63,456 nucleotides of DNA, taken from positions 310,859 through 374,314 of the IMG/VR virus record IMGVR_UViG_3300047558_000137; one strand, written 5' to 3'. Made by a program: the position numbers and the translations under genes. The notes under the pieces are model-generated. The model did no database searches. It was not told the DNA's origin and was given only the letters and a program-made list of their open reading frames with translations. Below are positions 1 to 6,320 of the stretch, piece by piece; the stretch's first letter is position 1; every line of letters begins with the position of its first letter. Source of the stretch: a virus.

Positions 1-264
1 AGGAATTCTATCTAGAATACGCTGTGCTTGATCTTCTTCTACGTGTAGATCAAACATGATCATTGAGCGATAACTATAAGTCTTATACAGATCTGCGTCA
101 ATACAGTCTGATTTATAAAAATTATTTGCAATCAATATGTCAACAGCACCACTATAATCTGTATTTTTACGATACTGATAGTTGGTATTGTTTAGATCAA
201 AGAACCAACCATATTGATTCTTACGTGTGACTTTGTTGAAGTCTGGGTCTAGTATTGTTAGCAT
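1..264 (-). CDS. Hypothetical protein, 3'-truncated by window edge
   Basis: This reading frame is open from an ATG at 264 to the window edge (88 codons, no stop). I do not recognise the family. The product is a soluble, charged polypeptide rich in Asp, Asn and Tyr, without signal peptide or membrane segment. It starts 18 nt after the 3' end of tRNA-Trp. A perfect TATAAT lies exactly 6 nt upstream of the ATG, so the message is probably leaderless. No Shine-Dalgarno sequence is visible. The function is unknown; that it is a gene is supported by the open frame, the codon usage resembling its neighbours and the promoter placement. Confidence 0.6.
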   Translation of the reverse strand, partial: MLTILDPDFNKVTRKNQYGWFFDLNNTNYQYRKNTDYSGAVDILIANNFYKSDCIDADLYKTYSYRSMIMFDLHVEEDQAQRILDRIP

Positions 265-270
265 GTATAT

Positions 271-276
271 ATTATA
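271..276 (-). promoter_or_regulatory. sigma70 -10 element (TATAAT) 6 nt before ATG
   Basis: The minus strand reads TATAAT, then six bases, then the ATG at 264. A sigma70 start normally falls about 7 nt after the hexamer, i.e. on the A of the ATG. The -35 position falls inside the tRNA-Trp 3' end and is a poor match, so this may be weak. Confidence 0.4.
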
Positions 277-281
277 TATGG

Positions 282-355
282 CGACCCCGAATGGATTTGA
301 ACCACTGACATTTGGTTTTGGAGACCAACGTTCTGCCGGACTGAACTACGGAGCC
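282..355 (-). tRNA. tRNA-Trp (CCA anticodon)
   Basis: A cloverleaf can be drawn by hand. The acceptor stem GGCTCCG pairs with CGGGGTC (two G-U pairs), the D stem is GTTC/GAAC, the anticodon stem is TTGGT/ACCAA with loop CTCCAAA, and the T-loop is TTCAAAT. The anticodon CCA reads UGG. A 3' CCA is not fully encoded. Confidence 0.85.
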
Positions 356-384
356 ATATTAAATTTGTAAGTAGTGCTACCATC

Positions 385-390
385 ATTATA
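385..390 (-). promoter_or_regulatory. Possible -10 element for tRNA-Trp
   Basis: A perfect TATAAT lies about 30 nt upstream of tRNA-Trp on the minus strand. The hexamer 17 nt further upstream (TTACGT) matches the -35 consensus only partly, so the call rests on the -10 and its placement. Confidence 0.3.
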
Positions 391-425
391 AGCACCATTC
401 ACCCTTTACGTAAAGCCTAGGCTGG

Positions 426-481
426 GACTCGGTACGTTACTTGGGATTCATCCAGCCTGTGCGCCACTATGCACCCGAGTC
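426..481 (-). pseudogene. tRNA-like remnant lacking a T arm (GAA anticodon-like loop)
   Basis: On the minus strand a perfect 7-bp acceptor-like stem (GACTCGG/CCGAGTC) closes a 56-nt element. It contains a good D arm (GTGC, 8-nt loop with GTGG, GCAC) and an anticodon-like loop ATGAATC, which would present GAA (Phe). Only three base pairs support that loop, and there is no T arm. It looks like a decayed or reduced tRNA gene; a functional minimal tRNA is unlikely. Confidence 0.4.
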
Positions 482-491
482 TTCCGACCCG

Positions 492-508
492 TTGGGAATC
501 GAACCCAC
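492..508 (-). pseudogene. Isolated tRNA T-arm remnant
   Basis: The minus strand carries a classic T arm: a GTGGG stem, the loop TTCGATT, then CCCAA. No matching acceptor, D or anticodon arm can be folded at normal spacing on its 5' side. It lies just upstream (5' on the minus strand) of the T-arm-less tRNA-like element at 426-481. Confidence 0.4.
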
Positions 509-580
509 GACCTTTTACTGTTTAGGTAGTTCGAACATACCATTAACAGCGTGACTTCACTTGCTAACACTTACAAAACT

Positions 581-672
581 TGGCGGAAGGCGGAGGAGTC
601 GAACCCCATCCCCGTTAGGAGAACCTGGTTTTCAAGGCCAGTCGCAGGACCAACCCCGCTGCATCACCTTCC
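581..672 (-). tRNA. tRNA-Ser (TGA anticodon), CCA encoded
   Basis: Class II tRNA. The acceptor GGAAGGT pairs with GCCTTCC (one wobble or mismatch at the seventh pair), the anticodon loop CTTGAAAA region presents TGA, there is a long variable arm, the T-loop is TTCGACT, and the gene ends in an encoded CCA. The anticodon UGA reads UCN serine codons. Confidence 0.88.
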
Positions 673-832
673 ATAATAGATTTTCTGAGTGACCAGCTAT
701 CTTTCTCAAGGACTCACTGGCTTGTCTCGTAGAGGAGAGTTTAAACTACCCGATGTTGCTACTGGTGTGTCAGTCTCAAGAATAGGGACCTAGCGCACCG
801 GGGACTCAATCCAAACGTCTAACTCAGAAACT

Positions 833-905
833 TGGTGGATCAATGCGGGTTCGAACCGCTACTGAGACCCATAATGGCAATCCCAGTTACTCCTAGACTT
901 GACCC
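833..905 (-). pseudogene. tRNA-like element with encoded CCA, probably degenerate
   Basis: The acceptor GGGTCAA pairs with TTGATCC (one G-U), the D stem CTAG/CTGG folds, the T-loop is TTCGAAC, and the discriminator A plus CCA is intact. The anticodon stem is poor, with a mismatch next to the loop. Position 33 would be C instead of the near-universal U, leaving no clean anticodon (CAT can be read only in an enlarged loop). It lies directly upstream of the cluster's tRNA-Ser and downstream of tRNA-Met on the minus strand. Confidence 0.45.
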
Positions 906-911
906 ATAACT

Positions 912-986
912 TGGTGGAAGTAGCTAGATTCGAACTAGCGATAGTTACCGTATGAAGGTAGTGCATTACCACTTTGCTATACTTCC
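912..986 (-). tRNA. tRNA-Met (CAT anticodon), CCA encoded
   Basis: The acceptor GGAAGTA pairs perfectly with TACTTCC. The D arm contains GTGGTAA, the anticodon stem CTACC/GGTAA carries loop TTCATAC, the T arm is GCTAG/CTAGC with TTCGAAT, and CCA is encoded. The anticodon CAT could be elongator Met or, if lysidinylated, Ile2; sequence alone does not decide. Confidence 0.85.
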
Positions 987-1233
987 AGTATTCTAAAACA
1001 CATTAGTTGCCTAGCTTTGTCCCGGCAGTCGTTACCCGTCAAAAGGATAAAGAGCGTTTCATCTAATATGCTTTAGAATACCCTGCATTTCTGCAGGATA
1101 TGATAGGGTTGATACCCTACCCAGTTATTTGTACTCTGCCGTTATCGCCAGCATTTCATCCAACTGTCCGCCCGTTTGTGGCATGTTTTAAGTGCGCCAC
1201 CCAGTCCTCGTTACTGGTATCCTTCACACTACT
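987..1233. other. Noncoding spacer with small hairpins
   Basis: No convincing gene is seen on either strand. Two short hairpins stand out: CCTGCA/TGCAGG with a TTTC loop at 1082-1097, and TAGGG/CCCTA at 1104-1119, which on the minus strand resembles a T arm with loop TATCAAC. No promoter with a good -35 and -10 is seen. Confidence 0.4.
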
Positions 1234-1398
1234 CTACGGTTGTAAAGTACGTTCTTCCTGAACTTTTCTGGAACGATAGTGCCTTTCGGCCCGTTCCATC
1301 TTATCTTGGATCAACTTGTGTAGCTGTTCCTTAGTAAGAGTATGTTCAGTTGTGAACTTTACTTCTCGCATACGTTGTTTCAAATTCACTTGTTTCAT
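1234..1398 (-). CDS. Small basic hypothetical protein (54 aa)
   Basis: Lys/Arg-rich 54-residue protein, predicted helical, with no recognised family. I chose the ATG at 1398 over the in-frame ATG at 1416. The later one has a good ribosome-binding sequence (AGGA, 6 nt upstream), and the earlier one lies against the T-run of the terminator at 1419-1445. It is the first gene after that terminator, so it may be expressed by readthrough. The charge and helical pattern would fit a nucleic-acid-binding or host-takeover peptide, but that is only a guess. Confidence 0.55.
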   Translation of the reverse strand: MKQVNLKQRMREVKFTTEHTLTKEQLHKLIQDKMERAERHYRSRKVQEERTLQP

Positions 1399-1418
1399 TT
1401 TCTTTCCTACAAACAAAA

Positions 1419-1445
1419 AACCCTAGGGTTTTTAGTCCTAGGGTT
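1419..1445 (-). terminator. Intrinsic terminator
   Basis: A 9-bp perfect stem (AACCCTAGG/CCTAGGGTT) with a 9-nt loop is followed on the minus strand by a T-run. It closes the transcript of the 47-aa gene at 1476-1619, and possibly readthrough from the two tRNAs upstream of that gene. Confidence 0.75.
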
Positions 1446-1475
1446 CCTTTTAGTTTAGAATGTAAGTTTGTTTAC

Positions 1476-1619
1476 TTAACCATCCCATCCCTCTCGGAAC
1501 CCTGTTGTAATCTCTGGTGTGCGATCACTATTTGTATTCGCAAACAAAGACCAATAGGCTGACATGCCTAGTCCGGGCTGTTGTTGTTTAAGCGAATGAC
1601 AGAATGTGTGTTGCATCAT
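1476..1619 (-). CDS. Hypothetical 47-aa small protein
   Basis: A short frame of 48 codons including a TAA stop, starting with two consecutive ATGs. It sits in a complete transcription unit: a sigma70 promoter (TTGACA, 17 nt, TACAAT) ends 7 nt before the ATG, and an intrinsic terminator follows 30 bp after the stop. AGGA lies in the short leader. The protein begins MMQHTF, contains QQQPGLG and ends EGWDG. It has no membrane segment or signal and matches no family I recognise. Because the unit is so compact it could instead be a roughly 200-nt regulatory RNA, but the frame is intact and protein-like. Confidence 0.5.
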   Translation of the reverse strand: MMQHTFCHSLKQQQPGLGMSAYWSLFANTNSDRTPEITTGFREGWDG

Positions 1620-1626
1620 GTTTCCT

Positions 1627-1655
1627 ATTGTATTTTATTTATCTCTTTGTGTCAA
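1627..1655 (-). promoter_or_regulatory. sigma70 promoter TTGACA-17-TACAAT
   Basis: On the minus strand a perfect -35 (1655-1650) is separated by 17 nt from TACAAT (1632-1627). The predicted start falls on or next to the ATG of the 47-aa gene. Confidence 0.75.
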
Positions 1656-1674
1656 CCACTATATCAAATAGTGG
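1656..1674 (-). promoter_or_regulatory. Inverted repeat abutting the -35
   Basis: CCACTAT / ATAGTGG with a 5-nt loop lies immediately upstream of the TTGACA box. There is no T-run, so it is not a terminator. It could be an operator for a repressor or a processing hairpin at the 3' side of the tRNA transcript. Confidence 0.35.
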
Positions 1675-1689
1675 TAAAATTGTTCATTT

Positions 1690-1780
1690 TGGTAGGAGAG
1701 ACCGGAGTCGAACCGATATCAGCCAATTATCTGTTGCTACGGGGTATAAGCCCGCCGTTTTACCATTAAACTACTCTCCC
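1690..1780 (-). tRNA. Class II tRNA with TAT anticodon, CCA encoded
   Basis: The acceptor GGGAGAG pairs with CTCTCCT (one G-U), the D stem is GTTT/AAAC, the anticodon stem GCGGG/CCCGT carries loop CTTATAC, the T arm is ATCGG/CCGGT with TTCGACT, and CCA is encoded. The anticodon by position is TAT (AUA, Ile). The variable region is about 21 nt, as in Leu, Ser or Tyr tRNAs, which is unusual for an isoleucine tRNA. Amino-acid identity is therefore uncertain. Confidence 0.75.
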
Positions 1781-1788
1781 AGAAAATT

Positions 1789-1874
1789 TGGTGCGACTGG
1801 CCGGAATCGAACCGGCACGCCATTACAGCGGGAGATTTTAAGTCTCCTGTGGCTACCAATTACACCACAGTCGC
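1789..1874 (-). tRNA. tRNA-Leu (TAA anticodon), CCA encoded
   Basis: The acceptor GCGACTG/CAGTCGC is perfect. The anticodon stem GGAGA/TCTCC has loop CTTAAAA (TAA), followed by a long class II variable arm and T-loop TTCGATT; CCA is encoded. It is the first gene of a two-tRNA transcript; the next tRNA begins 8 nt downstream. Confidence 0.9.
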
Positions 1875-1939
1875 ATCTACGATCATAACAATCGTATTCG
1901 TAACTGGAATGTGTCTAAGGTAAGTTGTTTCATGATCTA

Positions 1940-1968
1940 ATTGTAATTTATTTATCTTTTACTGTCAA
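1940..1968 (-). promoter_or_regulatory. sigma70 promoter for the tRNA-Leu unit
   Basis: TTGACA (1968-1963), a 17-nt spacer, then TACAAT (1945-1940) on the minus strand. The -35 overlaps the last codons of the radical SAM gene. Confidence 0.7.
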
Positions 1969-2825
1969 ATGACTTTTGCATCTGTACAGCTCTTGCATAA
2001 ACTGCCGCTATTGTAGCAAGGTTCTGCATTCAGTGCAAGCAATTTGGTAAATTCAGGACCTGTAAACAAATCTTCATACTTTTGTGTTAAAAGATTGCCC
2101 AGCACATGCTTGGTATCGTAGTCCATACAGCATAATACTACATCTCCATTAGGCAACAAAACGTTTTGGTCATATAGACTTGTTTTACCGCAAACTACGG
2201 GCTTTTTGTGTTCTATAGTAAACACAACAGGTTGCTCTTTGATCTGCTCTTTGTTTAATGTACCTGCACGATCATGGGCCGCAATACTCCAATCATGACT
2301 GACGTATACCCCGGGTAAATGGCGAATTGCTGGATGCACTCCATGATCACTCATGGCCATTGCTTCGTAATGTATACCTGCTGCCTGTACAATTTCACGC
2401 ATACCAATGTAGGCGTATTCCCATTCTTCACTGAGCTTCCAACCCTTCATGTTACCTGCTTCGTCAGGAAAGTGTATCTTGAATATGTCAACTTGGCCTG
2501 CATGATTTAGTAACAGTTCGCCTACTCTATGTACTGTAGTTTCGTCCCAGTTGTATAGTGTAGTAAAGATGGCAACTTGCCTATCATTTTCTAGGGCATA
2601 CTCTAGCATGTCTGTACAGGCCGGATTAACCCAGGGTTCTGCCATGCCAGAAAAGTCAATACGACAATCCCATGGTAGTCGATCTACTACTGTTTTAAAT
2701 GTATCCAAGCTCATATACTTGGCATCTTCTTTACCATATGCATCACGTAGGTTGTCTTGTGGACAAAACGTACACATTAGGGGACAACCAATCATGGTTG
2801 TTATTTCCATTGTTTTGTGGCTCAT
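1965..2825 (-). CDS. Radical SAM enzyme with SPASM-type C-terminus
   Basis: 286 aa. The radical SAM cluster motif CxxxCxxC is at residues 14, 18 and 21 (C-P-L-M-C-T-F-C). It should bind a [4Fe-4S] cluster and cleave S-adenosylmethionine to a 5'-deoxyadenosyl radical. The C-terminal 75 residues hold seven cysteines (from residue 212), including a CC pair in a 'LPNGDVVLCC' context, typical of SPASM/twitch domains that bind auxiliary clusters. The substrate is unknown. Last gene of a minus-strand accessory operon that also carries a glycosyltransferase-like and a halogenase-like protein, so a role in modifying a glycan or small molecule is possible. It overlaps the preceding 80-aa gene by 4 bp, indicating translational coupling. 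Confidence 0.8.
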   Translation of the reverse strand: MSHKTMEITTMIGCPLMCTFCPQDNLRDAYGKEDAKYMSLDTFKTVVDRLPWDCRIDFSGMAEPWVNPACTDMLEYALENDRQVAIFTTLYNWDETTVHRVGELLLNHAGQVDIFKIHFPDEAGNMKGWKLSEEWEYAYIGMREIVQAAGIHYEAMAMSDHGVHPAIRHLPGVYVSHDWSIAAHDRAGTLNKEQIKEQPVVFTIEHKKPVVCGKTSLYDQNVLLPNGDVVLCCMDYDTKHVLGNLLTQKYEDLFTGPEFTKLLALNAEPCYNSGSLCKSCTDAKVI

Positions 2826-3064
2826 GACTTATTTAACTGTGCCCAAGCGAGCCAGGATCTAAAACTTTCATAGACCGCTTGCGCTTCTTTATCATCTTGA
2901 TCGATTCGTACTCCACGCACATAGAAACCATTATGGCTCACACGTAGCATTTCTTCTGAACCTGAATGAAAAATAATGCTATTTTTTGCCGCTTCAATTG
3001 CATCTACATCGATACTAAACAACTTTTTTGGGGGTTGTTCGTAGTTAAACTGAGAGGTGGTCAT
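2822..3064 (-). CDS. Conserved small phage protein (80 aa)
   Basis: 80 aa, no catalytic motif. The centre reads like a short phage protein type seen in many tailed phages (a pattern EMLRVSHNGFYVRGVRI followed by a helix with a conserved Trp). No function is known to me. Coupled to its neighbours by a 4-bp overlap downstream and a 20-bp overlap upstream. Confidence 0.6.
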   Translation of the reverse strand: MTTSQFNYEQPPKKLFSIDVDAIEAAKNSIIFHSGSEEMLRVSHNGFYVRGVRIDQDDKEAQAVYESFRSWLAWAQLNKS

Positions 3065-3401
3065 GCTTAATTTCCCTTACTGGATCGCCCAATGCTTCGG
3101 CTAGGTTGTTCTTAATTGTAACACGTATGTTATTATAATTACGAATTTCAACTGCTCTGCGCCCAATCTCCTCGTAGCCTAGGTTGTCTTCTAGTCCGCG
3201 ACGTAGATCGCTTTCCAATGCCCAAATGCTTAGATGCACAACTTCTAGTCGCTCAAGCAATGGCTGTACAGGTTCTAGATCAAATCTTTTGGCCTGTTCA
3301 GCATAGTAATCGTATTCAGCTTGGTTACCTAGACCTTTATCTAGTTTAATCTTGGCAATTACTAATCGATCTAATAGTTCTACTACTGGGAAAAATATCA
3401 T
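3045..3401 (-). CDS. Hypothetical helical protein next to glycosyltransferase
   Basis: 118 aa, almost entirely helical. A central H-x-x-x-W and a later IRNYNN-x-R segment recall small uncharacterised proteins often encoded beside polysaccharide or glycosyltransferase genes (DUF6165/DUF4254-like; resemblance by eye, not a verified match). The start overlaps the stop of the glycosyltransferase-like gene by 4 bp, so the two are probably made together. Confidence 0.6.
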   Translation of the reverse strand: MIFFPVVELLDRLVIAKIKLDKGLGNQAEYDYYAEQAKRFDLEPVQPLLERLEVVHLSIWALESDLRRGLEDNLGYEEIGRRAVEIRNYNNIRVTIKNNLAEALGDPVREIKHDHLSV

Positions 3402-4507
3402 ACGTACTTCTTAAATTGTTCTAATGTTAAGTCAGGAAGATTAATGTAATCTGTGTCTGCATATTGTGGCAGTGCATCAATTAAGATTTTATACAAATCA
3501 AAATAGACTTCTTCTGCTAAACGATACATAATCATTCTGTTATGCTGACGAATTTCTTGTGTTGGCTCAACAAGTTTTACATCAGATTTAACTAAGCGTT
3601 CAACTTCTGCGGCCACTGCACGTAGGCGCTCTCCTGGATACTCTAGACTATCGTAAGACTCATCTATTAGATCGCCAAACGTTTTAAACCCAAAGGCATG
3701 TAAGTGTCTAAGTGTATATTGCCCGCCTACTACAAGAAATGGATGCCCAACTAATAACGGCTTGTATGTTTTCTCTGTTACAAAGGTTTCGTTAGGTGCT
3801 GTTTCCAATGCTAGACTAAATTCTGTGTGCCAGTAATGCGGCGGATAGAAGTTTTCAAATCTAAAATCTTCATGGAAGTTTGCATTGGGCCAATCAATGA
3901 TTGGCTTAACATCTAGTTCAGTACGATCGGGAATTCTGTAATCAATGAAGCTGTGGATGCTTTGATTTAAGATATCTCGTTCAATCAGTTCCTTAAACAT
4001 TTCTTCTCTATTGTGTCGGCGTGTGCCATTTAAGAAAAGATATTTAAAAGTCTTTGGAAATGTGCTGATACCATCTGCGGTATATGCAAGTCTAGCACGA
4101 TTAAACTCTGTAGTTAGTCTATAGACAAAATACTTGTCTAGATTGTGTTCAACGAAACCATCAACTGCCCTATTGCCTTGCTTAACCAAGTGAATAGGTA
4201 TGCGTCTACGCACATAGTCCCTAGTGGGGTAATAACTACTGCTTAGTGTACTTTCACACTCACTTGGATAGTAGAAAATAATTGGAATGCCCAGGCTAGC
4301 ACAACGATCAATAATTTGCTTGGCATAGTCGCCATCGTTGCCCGGGACTTCTTCAACAAAGGCATCTGTTATTACAGCATCGCCTGTAATATCTTCTGGA
4401 TTTTTTACAATGGTGTAGGGTATGTTATACAGTTCCAGTACTGTAGTTAATAATCGATTTCTTGCACTACTAGGCCCAAGGGTCTGTCGAATTAAAAAAT
4501 TTATCAT
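3398..4507 (-). CDS. Glycosyltransferase-like protein (GT10/fucosyltransferase-like C-terminus)
   Basis: 369 aa from the ATG at 4507. Longer readings are rejected because they run through tRNA-Leu. The C-terminal part contains a TEKTYKPLLVGHPFLVVGG stretch (from about residue 244), like the nucleotide-sugar-binding motif of GT10-type fucosyltransferases. The protein at 50,779-51,765 has the same motif and layout, so the two are paralogues within this phage. Expected role: transfer of a sugar to a phage or host surface glycan. No signal peptide or membrane segment. The ATG lies 6 nt after the CCA of tRNA-Leu, without a Shine-Dalgarno sequence. Confidence 0.65.
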   Translation of the reverse strand: MINFLIRQTLGPSSARNRLLTTVLELYNIPYTIVKNPEDITGDAVITDAFVEEVPGNDGDYAKQIIDRCASLGIPIIFYYPSECESTLSSSYYPTRDYVRRRIPIHLVKQGNRAVDGFVEHNLDKYFVYRLTTEFNRARLAYTADGISTFPKTFKYLFLNGTRRHNREEMFKELIERDILNQSIHSFIDYRIPDRTELDVKPIIDWPNANFHEDFRFENFYPPHYWHTEFSLALETAPNETFVTEKTYKPLLVGHPFLVVGGQYTLRHLHAFGFKTFGDLIDESYDSLEYPGERLRAVAAEVERLVKSDVKLVEPTQEIRQHNRMIMYRLAEEVYFDLYKILIDALPQYADTDYINLPDLTLEQFKKYV

Positions 4508-4513
4508 GTTATA

Positions 4514-4590
4514 TGGTGCGGATGGTGGGACTCGAACCCACAAAATTTGGCTTCTAAGACCAACACGTATACCAATTCCATCACATCCGC
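4514..4590 (-). tRNA. tRNA-Leu (TAG anticodon), CCA encoded
   Basis: The acceptor GCGGATG/CATCCGC is perfect. The anticodon stem TTGGT/GCCAA has loop CTTAGAA (TAG) and the T arm GTGGG/CCCAC has TTCGAGT. The variable loop appears short for a leucine tRNA. It lies between the halogenase-like gene and the glycosyltransferase-like gene. Confidence 0.88.
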
Positions 4591-4601
4591 GTATGTGATC
4601 T

Positions 4602-4630
4602 AGTATAGTGTATATATCTTTATTTGTCAA
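4602..4630 (-). promoter_or_regulatory. sigma70 promoter for tRNA-Leu and downstream genes
   Basis: TTGACA (4630-4625), a 17-nt spacer, then TATACT (4607-4602) on the minus strand, 12 nt before tRNA-Leu. The -35 overlaps the end of the halogenase-like gene. Confidence 0.75.
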
Positions 4631-6224
4631 GCGGGTATAGCATTTTATAAAAATCTTTTGATGCAATACCTGTTAAACTTTGTTCTCTATACTTTTCACC
4701 CAGTTGATTAAAATACTCGATTGCCAGTGATTCAGTGTCCGAATCTAATTCTGTTAATAATCCCTCTGTCGGTATATCATAGTATGTAGCCTGCGATACC
4801 CAAACACTCCTAGACCATAGATACTTTTTATTTCTAGCATCAACAACATTTCTTCTACTTGTATTATTAATTAAATCATACAACATTTGAATCGAGTTTT
4901 GCTGCCTACCAACTTCTCTCATGTTTTCCCAATAAGGAGTATCCTTTTTGCAAAGATGAAAGGCAAAACGAATACGTAGTAGTGTATCTGCCATACGCAT
5001 ATTAACATACTCGTTGAAGTCTTCTTTCCATGTGCAGTCTAAATTTGTATCTGTTTTTAGATTGTCTACAACAAATTCAATTTTGCCTAGTGCAGTTGAA
5101 AAAGCATTAGCATCATACGCATCTACTAATCCATGACTTAGCCCTATTGTTATACAATTATTAACAAATGCTTTTTCTTGGTATCCAGGCTCCCATGAAA
5201 TTAATCTAAAGTCTACATCTGTTTTACCAGTTTTTTGGTAATACTCATCCTTTAGTGATTCAACATTGGTTGTATGGCGAGAATTGAATACATATCCCTC
5301 GCCACTACGAACATCCATTGCTACACTAAAATGCCAACCTTGATCCATTGCACGAATGTATGCATTGCTAGTTCGTTCGTTATCGTCGGTATATTTGTGT
5401 GGCCCAACAATGCATCTATCATTGAATGAATCATCTAGATGCTTAAACTTGTAGGGTAATTTTTTGCACAAAACTCTAGCGAAGCCAGTGCAGTCAAAAT
5501 ATAGATCTGCTGTTGCATGTGAGTCATCGTCTAATAGTAGATAATCAATATCGCCATTTTCTTTTAACACAACATCCTTAATTGCAATAGGTAACTCTTT
5601 AACACCGGCTGGCTTGCCTACCATATTATGAACCACTGCCCCAATTCGCATAGCATTAATATGATATCCAAATGTGCCACGTGGATGATTCCATTGCCCG
5701 GTTGTTATATTATAAGGTATTCTATCGTTACGCGAATACCAATAAGATTGGCTTGAATGTCCTGTATATAAATCCTTAGGAGTTCTATACTCTAATTGAT
5801 TTAGTAGGCCTTTATTTTTTAAGTACAACCATACATCGAGCATATCATATGGTGTTTGCGATTTATAAAAAGATGAATACTTTACTGCATCTATTCCACT
5901 CTCTTTAAAATCATTAAGTATTCCCATGTTAGGAACATCAGCATGATTTGTGTAGAAAACTGAATTGCTGTTATCCCAGTCCTGAAACCGAGACCCTACT
6001 CGAAATATCGATCCCGATTCTTTAATCCATTTAATATCTTTTTCAAACCCTAGCACCTTGTTCATAAAAGATGATGAGTTCCATTGTAGTGCTTCTCCTA
6101 CTCCCACCACTGGAGTTTTTGGATCGTATATAAGTGTTACGTCTAGATCTGGTCTATTACGCTTAATAGCAGATGATACAAAATTGCCGGCTGCGCCAGC
6201 GCCAACAACAATTATTTTTTTCAT
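4620..6224 (-). CDS. Tryptophan-halogenase-like flavoprotein
   Basis: 534 aa from ATG 6224; longer versions read into the tRNA. The N-terminal FAD-binding motif GxGxxG is at residues 8-13, followed by the VGVGEA motif (about 40-45) and a DQGWHF...GEGYVF segment corresponding to the substrate/flavin region of tryptophan 7-halogenases. Such enzymes use reduced FAD, oxygen and halide. The catalytic positions differ here: the usual Lys in the F-K-x-G motif is Arg75 (SIFRVG), and the loop that normally carries Glu-Ser-Thr reads D-A-N. A phage halogenase of this family (VirX1, from a cyanophage) has been described, so the family is known in phages. Activity here is uncertain. It follows a tRNA with an 8-nt gap and lacks a Shine-Dalgarno sequence. 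Confidence 0.75.
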   Translation of the reverse strand: MKKIIVVGAGAAGNFVSSAIKRNRPDLDVTLIYDPKTPVVGVGEALQWNSSSFMNKVLGFEKDIKWIKESGSIFRVGSRFQDWDNSNSVFYTNHADVPNMGILNDFKESGIDAVKYSSFYKSQTPYDMLDVWLYLKNKGLLNQLEYRTPKDLYTGHSSQSYWYSRNDRIPYNITTGQWNHPRGTFGYHINAMRIGAVVHNMVGKPAGVKELPIAIKDVVLKENGDIDYLLLDDDSHATADLYFDCTGFARVLCKKLPYKFKHLDDSFNDRCIVGPHKYTDDNERTSNAYIRAMDQGWHFSVAMDVRSGEGYVFNSRHTTNVESLKDEYYQKTGKTDVDFRLISWEPGYQEKAFVNNCITIGLSHGLVDAYDANAFSTALGKIEFVVDNLKTDTNLDCTWKEDFNEYVNMRMADTLLRIRFAFHLCKKDTPYWENMREVGRQQNSIQMLYDLINNTSRRNVVDARNKKYLWSRSVWVSQATYYDIPTEGLLTELDSDTESLAIEYFNQLGEKYREQSLTGIASKDFYKMLYPLDK

Positions 6225-6232
6225 AGATAAAA

Positions 6233-6309
6233 TGGTGCGCCCGGAGGGACTTGAACCCGCGACCAATGGATTATGAGTCCACTGCTCTAACCAACTGAGC
6301 TACAGGCGC
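6233..6309 (-). tRNA. tRNA-Met or tRNA-Ile2 (CAT anticodon), CCA encoded
   Basis: The acceptor GCGCCTG/CGGGCGC folds (one G-U), the D arm reads like the common GCTCAGTTGGTTAGAGC, the anticodon stem GTGGA/TCCAT has loop CTCATAA, and the T-loop is TTCAAGT. The body resembles bacterial elongator Met and Ile2 tRNAs. Together with 912-986 there are two CAT tRNAs, and one may be Ile2. Confidence 0.88.
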
Positions 6310-6320
6310 AACAAGTCTCT

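Noticed and set aside
833-905. Functional tRNA-Met call
   Set aside because: CCA and acceptor are good, but position 33 and the anticodon stem are wrong; I list it as degenerate.
1581-1888. Plus-strand open frames across the tRNA cluster (62 and 94 codons)
   Set aside because: They are translations antisense to two tRNA genes, with no ribosome-binding site or promoter.
4508-4666. N-terminal extension of the glycosyltransferase-like gene
   Set aside because: The extended frame reads straight through tRNA-Leu(UAG); translation is better started at ATG 4507.
6225-6266. N-terminal extension of the halogenase-like gene
   Set aside because: It overlaps the 3' end of the CAT tRNA, and the FAD motif starts right after ATG 6224.
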